Shown piece by piece: positions 56,601 to 61,302 of a stretch of DNA of 64,000 bases. Position 1 is the stretch's first letter. Each line of letters begins with the position of its first letter. The stretch is from Vibrio fortis. Lineage in GTDB: Bacteria; Pseudomonadota; Gammaproteobacteria; Enterobacterales; Vibrionaceae. Below the pieces are notes generated by a model. That model saw only the letters and a program-made list of their open reading frames with translations. It searched no databases and had not been told where the DNA came from. The stretch lies in NCBI RefSeq assembly GCF_000695685.1, contig NZ_JFFR01000002.1, positions 496,001 to 560,000 on the forward strand. The letters are read 5' to 3'. The translations under genes were made by a program, and so were the position numbers.

Positions 56601-57553
56601 CCAATGTCAGCGCCTTCAATATCAAAGGTCAACGAAATCTGGTTATCGACGTATGAAACCTGTCCGTCACCTACTGAAAAAACATGATCAATAGGAGCAG
56701 ATAATGTCGAGGTAAGCGTTAAGTTAACATTCGAACCCGAGCTTACGGTGTCGATATCGACGCGTAGGACTTCCGTACCATTCTGAGTGCCCACAATGGC
56801 ATTTTCGTTTGCATCATAAACAAACTGAACCGCCACACCACCCGATGTAATTTCGCTATTAAGCTCACTAAGCAGGGAAGAGAGAGAATCAGCAGCAGGT
56901 ACAAAAGAGTTAGGGTCTAAGTCGAGACTGCCGCTTGGAATAAGTTGATTCGTGGAAACGGTTTGAGGATAAGTTCCTTGTGACAAAGAACCTTCGGTCA
57001 GACTCTGTGAGACAGTCTGTCCACCTGATGAAGCGGTAACGTCGGTTCTAAATTCGTCATCATCTTCATCGGCATCTTCTTGCGCTAACGCTGAGGTTTC
57101 AAAAAACGTTGAAGGTCGTGTCTCAGTATAATTGTAATCGATAGTCACAAAGCCAGCATTCGCCGAACCACTCGCTCCCCCAGCGGCCGTCGCTTCTAAT
57201 ATCTCCGTTGGATCTTCCCCAGCGAGTATTGCCTCTTGAATCGCCGAAATGTTGTTGGCTTCGAATGCCTCATCGCCAGCCTGGGTGAAATCTATCTCAA
57301 CATCACCACCTAGGGGTTGTTCTCTCCAAGCAAATGTATCATCAAGACAACCCACACAGTTTTCGTCAACACTGACCTCTCTATTCACTTGAACAAGGAC
57401 CAACTTTGCGCCTTTTGGAGTAATGATTATCTCATTGTCACGAATAGTATCTCCGGCTTTCAGCTTGCGAGCGCTACCATCCGGACTCATGACGACCACA
57501 TCACCACTCACTTGTTGAACTATTGCTGCATTACGCAAGACTTCGACATCCAT
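35330..57553 (-). CDS. Giant BapA/LapA-type RTX adhesin with retention module, about 7407 residues
   Basis: A single unbroken 22.2-kb frame. Domains from the N terminus: retention module (about 1-120) with a TAAG site for a LapG-like protease at residues 122-125; acidic linker and first Ig-like segment (about 130-460); about 16 repeats of 273 residues (about 464-4700) of the type called T1SS-143; three shorter D-E-E-D repeats; a cadherin-like stretch of varied domains (to about 7230); five RTX nonapeptides; and a C-terminal type I secretion signal. Such proteins leave by an ABC exporter, stay plugged in the TolC-like pore by the retention module, and mediate attachment until a protease cuts them. 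The ATG at 57553 follows AGGGGGA; a GTG at 57571 is less likely. Function in surface attachment is inferred from the family. Confidence 0.93.
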   Translation of the reverse strand: MDVEVLRNAAIVQQVSGDVVVMSPDGSARKLKAGDTIRDNEIIITPKGAKLVLVQVNREVSVDENCVGCLDDTFAWREQPLGGDVEIDFTQAGDEAFEANNISAIQEAILAGEDPTEILEATAAGGASGSANAGFVTIDYNYTETRPSTFFETSALAQEDADEDDDEFRTDVTASSGGQTVSQSLTEGSLSQGTYPQTVSTNQLIPSGSLDLDPNSFVPAADSLSSLLSELNSEITSGGVAVQFVYDANENAIVGTQNGTEVLRVDIDTVSSGSNVNLTLTSTLSAPIDHVFSVGDGQVSYVDNQISLTFDIEGADIGGNAIATPISAGVAILDGTDPIPETVTITNPETNTTLVEGSFVSIESDSLASVVFDSASLAQFDGILSDNQNTIARLSDDGTEISLSILGRGEVVLTVSVDTDGEYHFQQFKPIEQINSDSLEFSLPVTITDFDQDSVISTLNITISDGDRPTINTVDPISVQESGLVGGSEEGVGIITGAGSVDSDTFTSDIIDHHELEPLEFNTDGSLLSNGQPVSLELMSEVNGVRNYEGFITLDGVRSVVFEVAVDSPALGSYEFTLLDSLTHQGSQDAELSFELPIYAVDADGDRSSLAGGSGDAQPALIVVTVADDAVELVDNSVALDEPTQDGDSTVSYNLFNFTGGDGATVQSFVYDGTTYNLDPDQGEAVQQAFVFDEGTLNVALNGDVTFVVARDIDHSVSETITQDITFNAVDGDGDTDSALLQISITDGQIPTIDDIPSVSLLEPDLASGSSPTGSDVSSTQTIDFTPGSDNVARFRLESSEFNTGGALTSNGLVVGLKEEPADSGNYVGFVTDSSNTEVPVFTLEFSDLTLGEYTFTLLDSLDHADGLQNNDLSFDLPVYAVDSDGDDSLGTALTVTIGDDLQTMQNGILTIQEPSLGVLAQGIVTTETINVLPIQGVDGASITQFAYDGAIRTLDQNDTGEQEFQFLEGSLFVTLDGDVRFEPNRNLDQTDGDIIKTVVLTSSDGDVDVDTATVVLTITDGDDPTIDNVPSVTLDESGLIDGSAPSGVSVDSNNSISFTEASDDVARIEVVVGQFNRDDSLTSNGLIVEIREEPTGSGRYLGFTTDVSNTETPVFTLTFDQTNIGDFTFVLLEAFDHRPLQGNNLLSFDIPILAVDTDGDRTAVSQLVVNINDDVQVMQNVDLTVTEPNLADVSAGAVTTGLVDVLTAPSADGSSVTQFTYDGTTYTLDQTDSSEQEFTFTEGSLFITTQGEVRFEPNRDLDHSVGDIVKNIVVTSIDSDSDVQTSTVTLTITDGDVPTIDVIPPVSLSESSLADGSAPSGAAVSQTETISFTNQSDDVERFRIATDEFNPSGTLTSNGLAVELREFPVDSGQYTGFTTNALNQEVEVFTLNFDDVVLGRYTFTLLEALDHQDGLDNNSLSFDLPVYAVDSDGDDSTMSPLTVTIEDDVQGMSNGILNIEEPTVADLASGVVTTTTIDVMPEQSADGATITQFTYDGGTPLLLDQTDTGEQEFIFTEGSLFITLEGDVRFEPSRNLDHESGPIVKSIVVTSSDGDVDVETATVVLTITDGDIPTIESMPSVSLSETQLADGSTPSGSAVSQTETISFTNQSDDVEKFRLEPTQFNSGGALKSNNIVVELKEEPLDSGNYVGFIDDGGTEVPVFTLSFSTTTLGEYTFTLLEALDHADGLDNNELNFDLPVYAVDSDGDDSVMSPLSVTIGDDVQIMANGTLNITEPNFADGTVTTNTIDVMTAQSADGAVITQFTYDGGATQTLDPTVTGEQKFSFTEGDLYVSIEGNVRFEPNRDLDHESGDIVKSLVFTSSDGDVDVETATVTLTITDGDIPTIESVPSVTLAEAGLTDGSSSIVGAVSQTETISFTHQSDNVEKFRLEPTEFNTDNSLKSDGLIIELREEPTGSGNYIGFTTDISNVETTVFTLDFSSTTLGEYTFTLLEAIDHAPIQGNNDLTFSLPVYTVDTDGDDSLMSPLSVTITDDVQVMASGALSIEEPTVSDLAAGTPTTSVFDVLTSASADAASVTQFTYDGTAYTLDQTDSSEQEFAFTEGSLFITIQGEVRFEPNRDLDHSAGDIVKNIVVTSSDGDSDELTSTVTLTITDGDIPIIDVIPPVSLSESDLADGSAPSGSAVSQTETISFTNQSDDVDHLRIATDEFNPSGTLTSNGLAVELREFPEDSGQYTGFTTNALNQEVEVFTLNFDDVVLGRYTFTLLEALDHEDGLDNNSLSFDLPVYAVDSDGDDSAMSPLTVTVVDDVQGMSNGILTIEEPTVADLADGVVTTTTIDVMPEQSADGATITQFTYDSSVYTLDQTDTGEQEFIFTEGSLFITLEGDVRFEPNRNLDHESGPIVKSIVVTSSDGDVDVETATVVLTITDGDVPTIESVPSVSLSETQLADGSAPSGSAVSQTETISFTNQSDDVEKFRLEPTEFNVGGTLTSNNIAVELKEDPVDSGNYVGFINDGGTEVPVFILSFSGTTLGEYTFTLLEALDHADGLDNNELTFDLPVYAVDSDGDDSLMSPLSVTIGDDVQIMANGTLDITEPNLADGTVTTNTIDVMTEQSADGAVITQFTYDGGATQTLDPTVTGEQKFSFTEGDLYVSIEGNVRFEPNRDLDHESGDIVKSLVFTSSDGDVDVETATVTLTITDGDIPTIESVPSVTLAEAGLTDGSSPIVGAVSQTETISFTHQSDNVEKFRLEPTEFNSDDSLKSDGLPIDLKEDPVGSGNYVGFTTSATNVETPIFTLSFSAATLGQYTFTLLENIDHEDGRGNNDLTFELSVYAVDTDGDDSLMSPLSVTITDDVQVMASGALSIEEPTVSDLAAGTPTTSVFDVLTSASADAASVTQFTYDGTAYTLDQTDSSEQEFAFTEGSLFITTQGEVRFEPNRDLDHSAGDIVKNIVVTSSDGDSDELTSTVTLTITDGDIPIIDVIPPIALSESSLADGSDPTGSAVSDTKVIQFTNQSDDVESFRIEPTEFNTLGALTSNNLAVQIKEDPNNPGDYIGFVKDASDVETNVFTISFSDTNLGQYTFTLLEALDHEDGLDNNSLSFDLPVYAVDSDGDDSEMSPLTVTIEDDVQGMSNGVLTIEEPTVADLAAGVVTTTTIDVMPKQSADGATITEFTYDGGTALTLDQTDTGEQEFIFNEGSLFITLEGDVRFEPNRNLDHEDGPIVKSIVVTSSDGDVDVETATVVLTITDGDIPTIESVPGVSLSETQLADGSTPSGSAVSQTETISFTNQSDDVEKFRLEPTEFNVGGTLTSNNIAVELKEDPVDSGNYVGFINDGGTEVPVFILSFSGTTLGEYTFTLLEALDHADGLDNNELTFDLPVYAVDSDGDDSLMSSLSVAIGDDVQIMANGTLDITEPNLADGTVTTNTIDVMTAQSADGAVITQFTYDGGAAQTLDPTITGEQKFSFTEGDLYVTIEGNVRFEPNRDLDHESGDIVKSLVFTSSDGDVDVETATVTLTITDGDIPTIESVPSVTLAEAGLTDGSSPIVGAVSQTETISFTHQSDNVEKFRLEPTEFNSDDSLKSDGLIIELREEPTGSGNYIGFTTDISNVETTVFTLDFSSTTLGEYTFTLLEAIDHAPIQGNNDLTFSLPVYAVDTDGDDSLMSPLSVTITDDIQSLVAGSMTAKEPSTGVETSNTIDLMPDSSADGGTLTSFSYDGEALQTLNQNVAGEQSFTYDEGTLFVSIDGSMRFEPVSDLDHSSGNIVKTIIVNSEDGDGDIVSTSVSVTIEDGDAPVIDLIPDVALNEANLSDGSASTGTPVSETKVITFTEGSDDVTYFRVDTANFNTLGALKSNGLAVEIKEQPVDSGNYVGFITDASNVETNVFTLEFSDSNLGQYTFTLLEALDHADASLANTLDYDIPVIAVDADNTDSASSSLKVTITDDLQQTQDRTLSIVEPVTTSGAGGPPSTGIVDVMPTDSADGATVTQFMYGTDGPFVLDQTNFSEQEFAVADGKLFVKLDGSVRFEPDRNLDHSSGDIVRSIVVTTSDFDNDVETATVTLTITDGVDPVINIVPDVYLSEVNLTDGSMPSSGPVSSTHTITYTEGSDNLSHFRIDTNEFNSGGVLKSNGLVVALKEEPADSGNYIGFTTDGLGNESDVFTISFDSVNKGQFTITLLEALDHLNGLNYNDLNFRLSIYAVDTDDSESTRRDIVVTIEDDIQQMQDGILTITEPSSGTPTTTTVDVMPLPSADGATITEFTYDGGLAISLDQTAIGEQEFTFTEGSLFVTLDGDVRFEPNRNLDHSGGNIVKDIVFTTSDFDNDVFMSSVRLTIIDGEGPELNVVPGVNLSESNLADGSTPDSNLISETNLITSFASSDDIAKIIVDTSLFNVGGAIKSNGLVVDLREDPVNSGDYLAFTTVSPGVEVPIFTLTFDNSNPSLYTFTLLERLDHAPGNGNNDITFDLSVYAEDTDGDLSAPKLLEVVIGDDVQVMQSGDLLVTEPTSGTVSSNVLETITGPSADGSTVTKFTYDGGVEVLLDQSDADEQEFVYPEGTLFIKLNGDIRFEPNRNLDHENGDIVKTIVVTSQDQDTDVETATVTLTIRDGAPPTINLIPPVSLSEVNLADGSSPSLPVSQTEEISFTAGSDDVSYFRIEPTEFNVDDALKSNGLVIQIKEEPADSGNYVGFTKDALDVEVDIFTIEFSTTVLGEYTFTLLQEIDHADIQGNNDQIFTLPVYAVDTDETDSAMTPLSVTITDDVPEITDTGVGSTFVVDEEDIGDPTQATGSFVTTEGADQVDAYELRNIAAVEAILSSGNEGIKITEIAGAANTTTYQGATDPSGTPIFTLALTNDGDYTFTLLGPLNHAITPTNLDTLTIPFDVVAVDGDGDDSNQYQLPIEVLDDGPTMTAPTGETVVDEDDLAGIGSDQSEDTVINGLFTIDEGADGVVLYELVDPDAVLTGLTSEGESLEWLAVVESGTTFTYTAQTDTSNEAVFEIVFDTSDNSYQFELFKPLKHPDADTENSIPLNFSVVAEDFDGDQSNAIALNLSVTDDVPLVTTQSITRLEGQNYGGSKVNMFATATDTGADGAVLTQIEGTSDGDTGIVFRRRPSDTESDTYNLNSGRQQVRVYEQEYDAGGNVIGERELGRLRINSNGEVEFRANGYLDHDGDEINFSINVIATDADLDTSETPLDITIVDRDSTAIALKVTTTEDIGRDPSIDYAPGSEPTDLENTFDNQDGLSDTPAQILLQVNFYDRDNNEDIGQLKIFDNTNHRGTFYYYDGAEYVKLAEDIDGNFILDGADITRTLVPPVYDPDNPSDTIATINNLYFVPDRNFSTGENGIRINYELEIDNNGAPDHTVSSNFRIEIEAVADEAEWDDVNSTFTYLPDTDNMGADIPVTEDGNTITLNLEADSQDTSRPETLTYQLTVDEGAGKFTLLDSSGNPIGPDGGPYVIDAADINSTVVDPIDNFSGTISFKVVALTEETRNPFLDSDNSGTNSKQFATSEERTIVIDVLPDADLGTLTVNRKTINEDNILDPDVVGDPSNRVPLTLDQVITMTTSADSDSSETLYVRINNITEGAELYELGTNNVIPTVTIDGIDYQEILYSELANVEVIPKEHSNEDFTFDVLGVVKDEASLSTGTVVDEVTFGPKTVNIEVIGVADVPFGGTNGTDWEEFTDGGVSGVQTTIQESQNGDSFAVLDFTVLSGERRPDDPADDPLAGDGSESITVVLSGIPEGVVIEDGDGTVIDLNFVGYEEDGSGNPDLDKPIYEANITEAGVTSGIIIRPVDSSTENIYIQGRIVVTENDGHTLTFDQEVRVLVKPRIDTSATYSNITSGDEDTAINIDWHPQGANYIDDDEHFTSITINGIPAGVIAAVNGDVTVDDSVAGTLVITPKDASQTPEQFTQIALANNFIQLTPPENSSEDFTITTILEVEERDFEYTPSGLLDEDGGFIEANPPITGTITVQVIPVVEPTDADNLIVFSNEDGSGELTTVTSDTAGVIKFSTNSDNIATSGEYVIRYKEEDVSPEFAINEVVNEVVIQLTTTSDGALAEEVLSQLLVTGAVYEGDGRWVVTDEDAFAISAPEGLDLTAPYDDGIDTNTSSIKMTVFTQVEDLGDEAGDQNSAIVQRQGEITLTFPEEIAGGGEIAADIAATPNQTIDAIEDTQLKLGDALEGIVSFTGGDAFNDQITIVIDETVVVNPGEPDETTINISIGGSGEIDFVNGEYVYQSTLVQGVTPDFSDLVLNLPADYSGDFDLPFTVITKDLISGDEKVLDTSAIIKVSAVTDVAPSISVDITGSLDDSLNPVDIDGQPGAEAVGYEDTYIVLDFSGSVADQVNGVEGGDERFTDITLTLTDTSNGEFYSDTGMPLGTSISFTESEIANGALSGVLFRPKENFPTYDDVNGVDVSTVSVTVSGNILDTATFNEGGSSTTEDASSESFSTVVSFDVVPVVDDVQITGPGSDPDIIEITGIEDQEISLAGSSPVSIALTDLDGSEEFVSIKFTDVPDGFQFRVDNSSDFTVKNNGGGVWSVQLPSSVSNSFDLSEISVLPPKDFSGTFEFGVEVFTQESLLGVPTNAGTLPSFLVHVVPMGDDIDTNPTDSISGVEGENIDIEINATVLDNALSATGSGTYTENDHETIRVVVSNVPSDASILYPDGTTLGTYDAGTDTWTLDVDATSLDKIVFNSGEHNSDTGNALGIDTPLSISVRSVDTDADDTEYLGPETTFDVDLMIDPINDQPTFVNIENLETPEDTSIALSDVSGFKIEDPDAVYDDPSAIYTLDLEVDQGTLSYTSSTGVTVEPVSGTGTELTLTGTLADINNALDNGSVRFELGADENYLNQGGVATVTATVDDGGNNGAPGPLTNVTTFEIKVTEVNDAPDAVNVIDLGTISEGDQITIKAEDIIAVSTDPEGDLRTVTALNLASGQGLLEYFENDNGDDNMSITGPYWIFTANDEYDVVSGDISFSYTIQDDGQTNGVDDFLTDSGALSLTVTGVNDSPVINGDNVTSVIDEDVDQLISGISVADPDYVGVHAGDFMTVTLSVDFGTLSVTLPGTTTVTVSGQGSSSVMLEGTPADINDILNTPTNPVGVFVNTQYIPSNSINLQVVAEDSGNPSGIIITTPPENYPIQVTPVANTPSLSIDPAMNYVRNITASQTASASGIPLVGIVAALADINEILTLNIKDVPAGASVISSAGTVALNGGVWVASADAIDSLKIVDLPQDATPHTIKLEAVSSELDDMDMVISPGAASSEIDLNLTIVADATDIDLSATADDVQLLGDGGNTQLESGSGDDRLEGGSGDDELIGGDGNDTLIGGDGFDILTGGDGMDAFVWLNIQDGVEDTITDFDLSEGDTIDLREVLPELQNTTLDMSVLLQQIDAKVVDGSDIELTINPDGMGTTQQVIVVEDLAPQLTLASTMPDDILDALVQQNVIIHG
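35650..35785 (-). repeat. RTX calcium-binding nonapeptides of the adhesin
   Basis: Five successive G-G-x-G-x-D-x-(hydrophobic)-x units, for example G-G-D-G-N-D-T-L-I. They bind calcium and fold after secretion. The number is small for such a long protein. Confidence 0.9.
35850..43400 (-). other. Adhesin C-terminal extender region with cadherin-like domains
   Basis: About 2500 residues without near-identical repeats. Recognisable are a D-E-E-D-I / D-E-D-D-L pair of shorter repeats near 43.3-42.9 kb, and V-N-D-A-P / V-N-D-S-P domain joints near 37.0 and 36.6 kb that mark cadherin- or VCBS-like modules. Acidic D-x-D-x-D segments suggest calcium-stiffened linkers. Ligand-binding domains, if present, are expected here, but I recognise none. 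Confidence 0.6.
46653..49112 (-). repeat. Super-repeat copy 3 (C-terminal-most), 2460 bp
   Basis: Contains the second half of repeat 9, repeats 10 and 11, and the first half of repeat 12. The stretch 46920-47220 is identical to 49380-49680. Homology stops sharply near 46653, where the second half of repeat 12 is unlike the others. Confidence 0.75.
49113..51569 (-). repeat. Super-repeat copy 2, 2457 bp
   Basis: Contains the second half of repeat 6, repeats 7 and 8, and the first half of repeat 9. About 280 bases around 50019-50297 are identical to copy 3, and about 200 bases around 48936-49140 (edge of copy 3) recur at 51393-51597. Confidence 0.75.
51570..54030 (-). repeat. Super-repeat copy 1 (N-terminal-most), about 2460 bp
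   Basis: Contains the second half of repeat 3, repeats 4 and 5, and the first half of repeat 6. It is more diverged from copies 2 and 3 in its first part, and the border near 54030 is approximate. Confidence 0.65.
57180..57553 (-). other. Adhesin retention module with LapG-type cleavage site
   Basis: Residues 1-120 form a compact beta-rich domain (V-V-Q-Q-V-S-G-D-V-V, then L-K-A-G-D-T-I) matching the outer-membrane retention modules of LapA-like adhesins. The T-A-A-G motif at 57179-57190 follows D-P-T-E-I-L-E-A, as in known LapG substrates. Two cysteines (C-V-G-C, residues 66 and 69) are the only ones I could find in the whole protein. Confidence 0.8.
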
Positions 57554-58056
57554 ATGTCCCCCTAGATACACATAATGATGTTTTCATCATCGTGTAAGAA
57601 TTGTTGTAAGCGCGCGTTGGGTTGTAACTCAGATTCAACCACTAATTTTTATCAAGTTATCTATCTTTAACTTGTGATGGCTCGATTTTGTTTTTACTTG
57701 ATGTTTATCGAACTCATTTACTCTTAAGACTAGTATTTCCTTAGGAAAATTCCATTTTCAGGGGGATTGGATTGCATATCGAACCACATCCTCTTTATGA
57801 GATAAATTTTTCAATTTAAGTGAGAACAAATAAGGACTTATTTTAAGCAATCGGAAATAGTCACTAACTAGCGTCAATTTCGACCATTATGCGATTTCGA
57901 TGAAGCTATCGTGCTCAGATCTCGTCATGATGAAAATGCTAGTTTCGAAGCTATCGCGCTTCAAACGACATATGATTCGCCCGATGAAGCACAAAACAAA
58001 AAAGCCACGGTTCGCTAAAACAGTGGCTTCTTAAAATCATAGTTGTACTTTGAAAA
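57554..58056. other. Promoter region of the adhesin gene
   Basis: About 500 AT-rich bases between speB and the adhesin, both on the minus strand. An imperfect direct repeat GAAGCTATCG(T/C)GCT occurs at about 57902 and 57948. A short palindrome TTTCCTTAGGAAA lies near 57737. I cannot assign specific regulators. The speB terminator is at its right end. Confidence 0.45.
57997..58032 (-). terminator. Terminator of the speA-speB operon
   Basis: AAGCCAC (58002-58008) pairs with GTGGCTT (58023-58029) around a 14-base loop; on the minus strand a run of six T follows. It insulates the adhesin gene from the polyamine operon. Confidence 0.75.
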
Positions 58057-58983
58057 TCAGTCAGCTAGACGATTTGCAGTCCAAACATACAGAAGTTCTA
58101 AAGCAATGGTTGCTCCAGCTAATGCCGTAATGTCACTTTGGTCATAAGCTGGTGACACCTCGACAACATCCATTCCGACCATGTTTACACCTTGAAGACC
58201 ACGAATAATCTTCAAGATTTTGTCGGAGTTCAGCCCACCACAGACCGGTGTACCGGTTCCTGGAGCAAACGCTGGGTCTAAACAATCAATATCAAACGTC
58301 AAGTAAACCGGCTTATCGCCGACGGTTTGCTTGATACGTGACACGATCTCATCAACGCTCAGATCATTGGCTTCCATCGCATTGATAACGTTAAACCCAT
58401 GCTCATCTTTCTCATACTCAGTACGAATGCCAACTTGAACAGAATGCTCTTTCGAAATTAGCCCTTCGTTTGGCGCATGATAGAACATAGTACCGTGATC
58501 ATAACGACTGCCATGGCTGTAGGTATCGGTATGTGCATCAAAGTGGATTAATGCCATTTCACCGTACTTTTTCGCGTAAGCGCGTAACAGCGGCAGTGTA
58601 ATGAAATGATCACCACCTAAACCCAACAACGTTTTACCACTATTGAGGATTTCGGTTGCTGCTGCTTCTAGGCGTACCGTTAAATCTTCCGCATCGCCGG
58701 TATCAAACACCAAGTCTCCAGAGTCAATTACCTTGGTGTGATCGAAGACATTAAAGTCCCATGGAAATTTCTTTCCTTCCCATGCCAAGTTAACTGATGC
58801 ACGACGAATCGCATCTGGACCTAGACGTGCTCCCGGACGACCCGAAGTTGCCATGTCTAGTGGCGCACCAAGCACCACCACATCAGCTTCAGCATCGACC
58901 GGATTTTGTACCAAAGGACGACGCATAAACGTCATCGCATTGGAGTACAACGAGTAGTCTTTTTTAGTAAACAGATCGTCCAT
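58057..58983 (-). CDS. speB: Agmatinase
   Basis: A 308-residue ureohydrolase that converts agmatine to putrescine and urea in the cytosol. The dinuclear manganese site is complete: G-G-D-H, D-A-H-T-D and D-I-D-C-L-D-P are all present. The N-terminal S-G-R-P-G-A-R-x-G-P motif is also typical. The ATG at 58983 shares its A with the TAA stop of speA (TAATG), so translation is coupled. Together with SpeA it makes the arginine route to putrescine. The overlap, length and motifs make the call firm. Confidence 0.96.
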   Translation of the reverse strand: MDDLFTKKDYSLYSNAMTFMRRPLVQNPVDAEADVVVLGAPLDMATSGRPGARLGPDAIRRASVNLAWEGKKFPWDFNVFDHTKVIDSGDLVFDTGDAEDLTVRLEAAATEILNSGKTLLGLGGDHFITLPLLRAYAKKYGEMALIHFDAHTDTYSHGSRYDHGTMFYHAPNEGLISKEHSVQVGIRTEYEKDEHGFNVINAMEANDLSVDEIVSRIKQTVGDKPVYLTFDIDCLDPAFAPGTGTPVCGGLNSDKILKIIRGLQGVNMVGMDVVEVSPAYDQSDITALAGATIALELLYVWTANRLAD

Positions 58984-60890
58984 TAAAAATCCTCTAAATA
59001 GGTGTAGCCCATCAAGCCTTGCTCTAACTCAGCAAGTACACTCTGCTGATCTTCTTGTGGTACTTTCGCACTGACCATCTCTTCGTAATTTTGGCGAATC
59101 AAATCCACATCGATGTGCACGTAGCGCATCATGTCAGCAACGGTGTCACCCTCATTGATGTAATCTAGGTTCGCTTTACCTTCGTCATCAACGTTTACAA
59201 CCACACTGTGTGTATCACCAAACAGGTTGTGCATGTCACCCAAGATCTCTTGGTACGCGCCGACTAAGAAGAAGCCCATTAAGTACGGCTCATCTGGGTT
59301 CCAAGCAGGTACCGGTAGCGTTGTTTCAATACCTTGGCCGTCTACGTATTGATCTATCGTGCCGTCTGAATCACAAGTAATATCCAGAACCACTGCACGT
59401 CGCTCATTTACTCTATCCAAACCGCTTAATGGCAGTACAGGGAACACCTGATCAATACCCCATGCATCTGGTAGCGATTGGAACAGTGAGAAGTTCACGA
59501 AGAACTTGTCTGCCAATCGATCGCTTAGCTCATCCAAAATCGGACGATGGTAGCGGTTCTTTGTGCTCATCAACTGGTTTAACTCGTAGTTGATGCGCAG
59601 TGAAACCTGCTCTGCCCATGCTCGACTTTGAAGGTTCAACATGCCCGTTGCGAACTGGTTGTGCGCTTCTGCAATGTCACTCTGAGTATCGTTGTAAATC
59701 TCAATCAAAGCACGGTCATCGCTGCCATCGCGCAGTGACTGAAAGTTACGCCACATGTTTTTCAAAAGTAGTGGCGCATCTTCTTCAGGCTCTGCAATCA
59801 TTTCCGGAGAGTAGCTCTCGGTACCAATAACGTTAGTGATCAAAACGGCGTGATGCGCTGTCAATGAACGCCCAGACTCAGAAATAATCACTGGCATTGG
59901 CTGTTGGTACTGCTTACATATGTCGCCGACTGTCGTCACGATGTTGCGCGCGTACTCAGCTAAACCGTAGTTCATCGAGTTCGATGACTGGCTACGTGTA
60001 CCATCGTAGTCCACAGCTAAACCGCCACCAACATCGATGTAATCTAGCTGAGCACCGATATCACGCAGTTCACAGTAGAAACGAGCAGCTTCACTTACAC
60101 CGTTTCGTACATCACGAATGTTTGCCATTTGTGAACCCAAATGGAAATGAACAAGCTCTAGTGCTTCTAACTGGTCTTCCGCTTTCAAACGCTCAATTAC
60201 AGTCAACACTTGCGATGCAGATAAGCCGAACTTCGACTTCTCGCCACCACTTGCTTGCCACTTACCTGCTCCTTGAGAAGCAAGACGAATACGTAAACCT
60301 AAACGCGGTTTTACGCCTAACGCTTTCGCTTCTTGTAGAACAAGATCAAGCTCAGATAACTTTTCAAGTACGATGAAAACCTTATGACCCAGCTTCTCAC
60401 CAATCAAAGCCAAGCGAACATACTCACGGTCTTTGTAGCCGTTACAAACAATCACTGAACTCGCTTTTTGAGCCAATGCTAGCACTGCTAATAGTTCTGG
60501 TTTGCTACCCGCTTCTAGCCCCAGCTGTTTTTGTTCTAGCTGTGCTTGGCTTGCTAAAATCTCATCGACGACTTCTTTTTGTTGGTTTACCTTGATTGGG
60601 TATACCAAAAGATAGCGGTTGTCGTATTGATACTCATCGATAGCTTGGTTGAACGCATTACAGATATTGTGCACTCGTTGATGAACAATCTGTGGGAATC
60701 GCACCAATGCTGGTAAACCGACATTCTTCTGTTCAAGTTGCTTAACAATATTGCTTAAAGGAATTTGATGATCTGCTTTGCTTGGAGAGACATACACTTC
60801 CCCATTATCATCAATACCGTAGAAACCTTGGCTCCAGTGCTTAACGTTATATTCTGCACGGATGCGATCTAAATTAACTGATTGTTCCAT
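58983..60890 (-). CDS. speA: Biosynthetic arginine decarboxylase
   Basis: A pyridoxal-phosphate enzyme of 635 residues that decarboxylates arginine to agmatine. The cofactor lysine is in Y-P-I-K-V-N-Q-Q, the glycine-rich phosphate loop in D-V-G-G-G-L, and the substrate-side cysteine in D-I-T-C-D-S-D-G. The start at 60890 (M-E-Q-S-V-N) has AGG nine bases upstream; the frame could begin at a GTG at 60905 but that GTG is part of the ribosome site. First gene of the speA-speB operon. Putrescine and its products influence biofilm in vibrios, so the nearby adhesin gene is of interest, but the two are separated by a terminator. Confidence 0.96.
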   Translation of the reverse strand: MEQSVNLDRIRAEYNVKHWSQGFYGIDDNGEVYVSPSKADHQIPLSNIVKQLEQKNVGLPALVRFPQIVHQRVHNICNAFNQAIDEYQYDNRYLLVYPIKVNQQKEVVDEILASQAQLEQKQLGLEAGSKPELLAVLALAQKASSVIVCNGYKDREYVRLALIGEKLGHKVFIVLEKLSELDLVLQEAKALGVKPRLGLRIRLASQGAGKWQASGGEKSKFGLSASQVLTVIERLKAEDQLEALELVHFHLGSQMANIRDVRNGVSEAARFYCELRDIGAQLDYIDVGGGLAVDYDGTRSQSSNSMNYGLAEYARNIVTTVGDICKQYQQPMPVIISESGRSLTAHHAVLITNVIGTESYSPEMIAEPEEDAPLLLKNMWRNFQSLRDGSDDRALIEIYNDTQSDIAEAHNQFATGMLNLQSRAWAEQVSLRINYELNQLMSTKNRYHRPILDELSDRLADKFFVNFSLFQSLPDAWGIDQVFPVLPLSGLDRVNERRAVVLDITCDSDGTIDQYVDGQGIETTLPVPAWNPDEPYLMGFFLVGAYQEILGDMHNLFGDTHSVVVNVDDEGKANLDYINEGDTVADMMRYVHIDVDLIRQNYEEMVSAKVPQEDQQSVLAELEQGLMGYTYLEDF

Positions 60891-61302
60891 TTCAAGAGAC
60901 CTCACTATATAGGGCCATCACCAAGTAACACCCTGTTCAGACAAGTGGCGTTACCCAAGCTAAATCGATACGTTACGATTCGTTGCGCGCATTAACTGAT
61001 ATTCTGGCGAGTGAGTCCAATCATAGATATTTGTCGTGTCGACAATAGTTGTTTTAGGCACTCGCGAGATATTGGTACATCAAGGCTTGTCACCAATTCT
61101 CGGTGTAATACGCCATGATCATTTGGTCAGATATTTTTCGTAACCCATAAGAAACCCATAATTTTTTGCTGTTTTAGGCACGAGCTTCCCCCTGTTTATC
61201 TTTTAAACTATTTTCAAACTTTGGCTTGTAAAACGGCGAGGACTGGTATAAATTTGAATCACTGACCGATCGGTCAGTCAGTTTAATGGGGAGCCAAAAT
61301 CA
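60891..61302. promoter_or_regulatory. Divergent promoter region of speA and the aldehyde dehydrogenase gene
   Basis: About 410 bases. It holds a 12-base direct repeat TGTTTTAGGCAC at 61050-61061 and 61170-61181, a palindrome TTGTCG-TGT-CGACAA at 61031-61045, and the TetR-type operator at 61261-61278. TATAAA at 61247-61252 is a good -10 for the plus-strand operon. Confidence 0.5.
61261..61278. promoter_or_regulatory. Perfect 18-bp palindrome, probable TetR operator
   Basis: ACTGACCGATCGGTCAGT is its own reverse complement. It sits just after the -10 hexamer and 25 bases before the aldehyde dehydrogenase start, overlapping the expected transcription start. TetR-family repressors bind such sites, and a tetR gene is second in the operon, so autoregulation is likely. 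Confidence 0.75.

Noticed and set aside
35442..57565. Many plus-strand frames of 60-250 codons opposite the adhesin gene
   Set aside because: They are serine/threonine/valine-rich mirror frames of the repeats, recur at the repeat period and have no ribosome sites.
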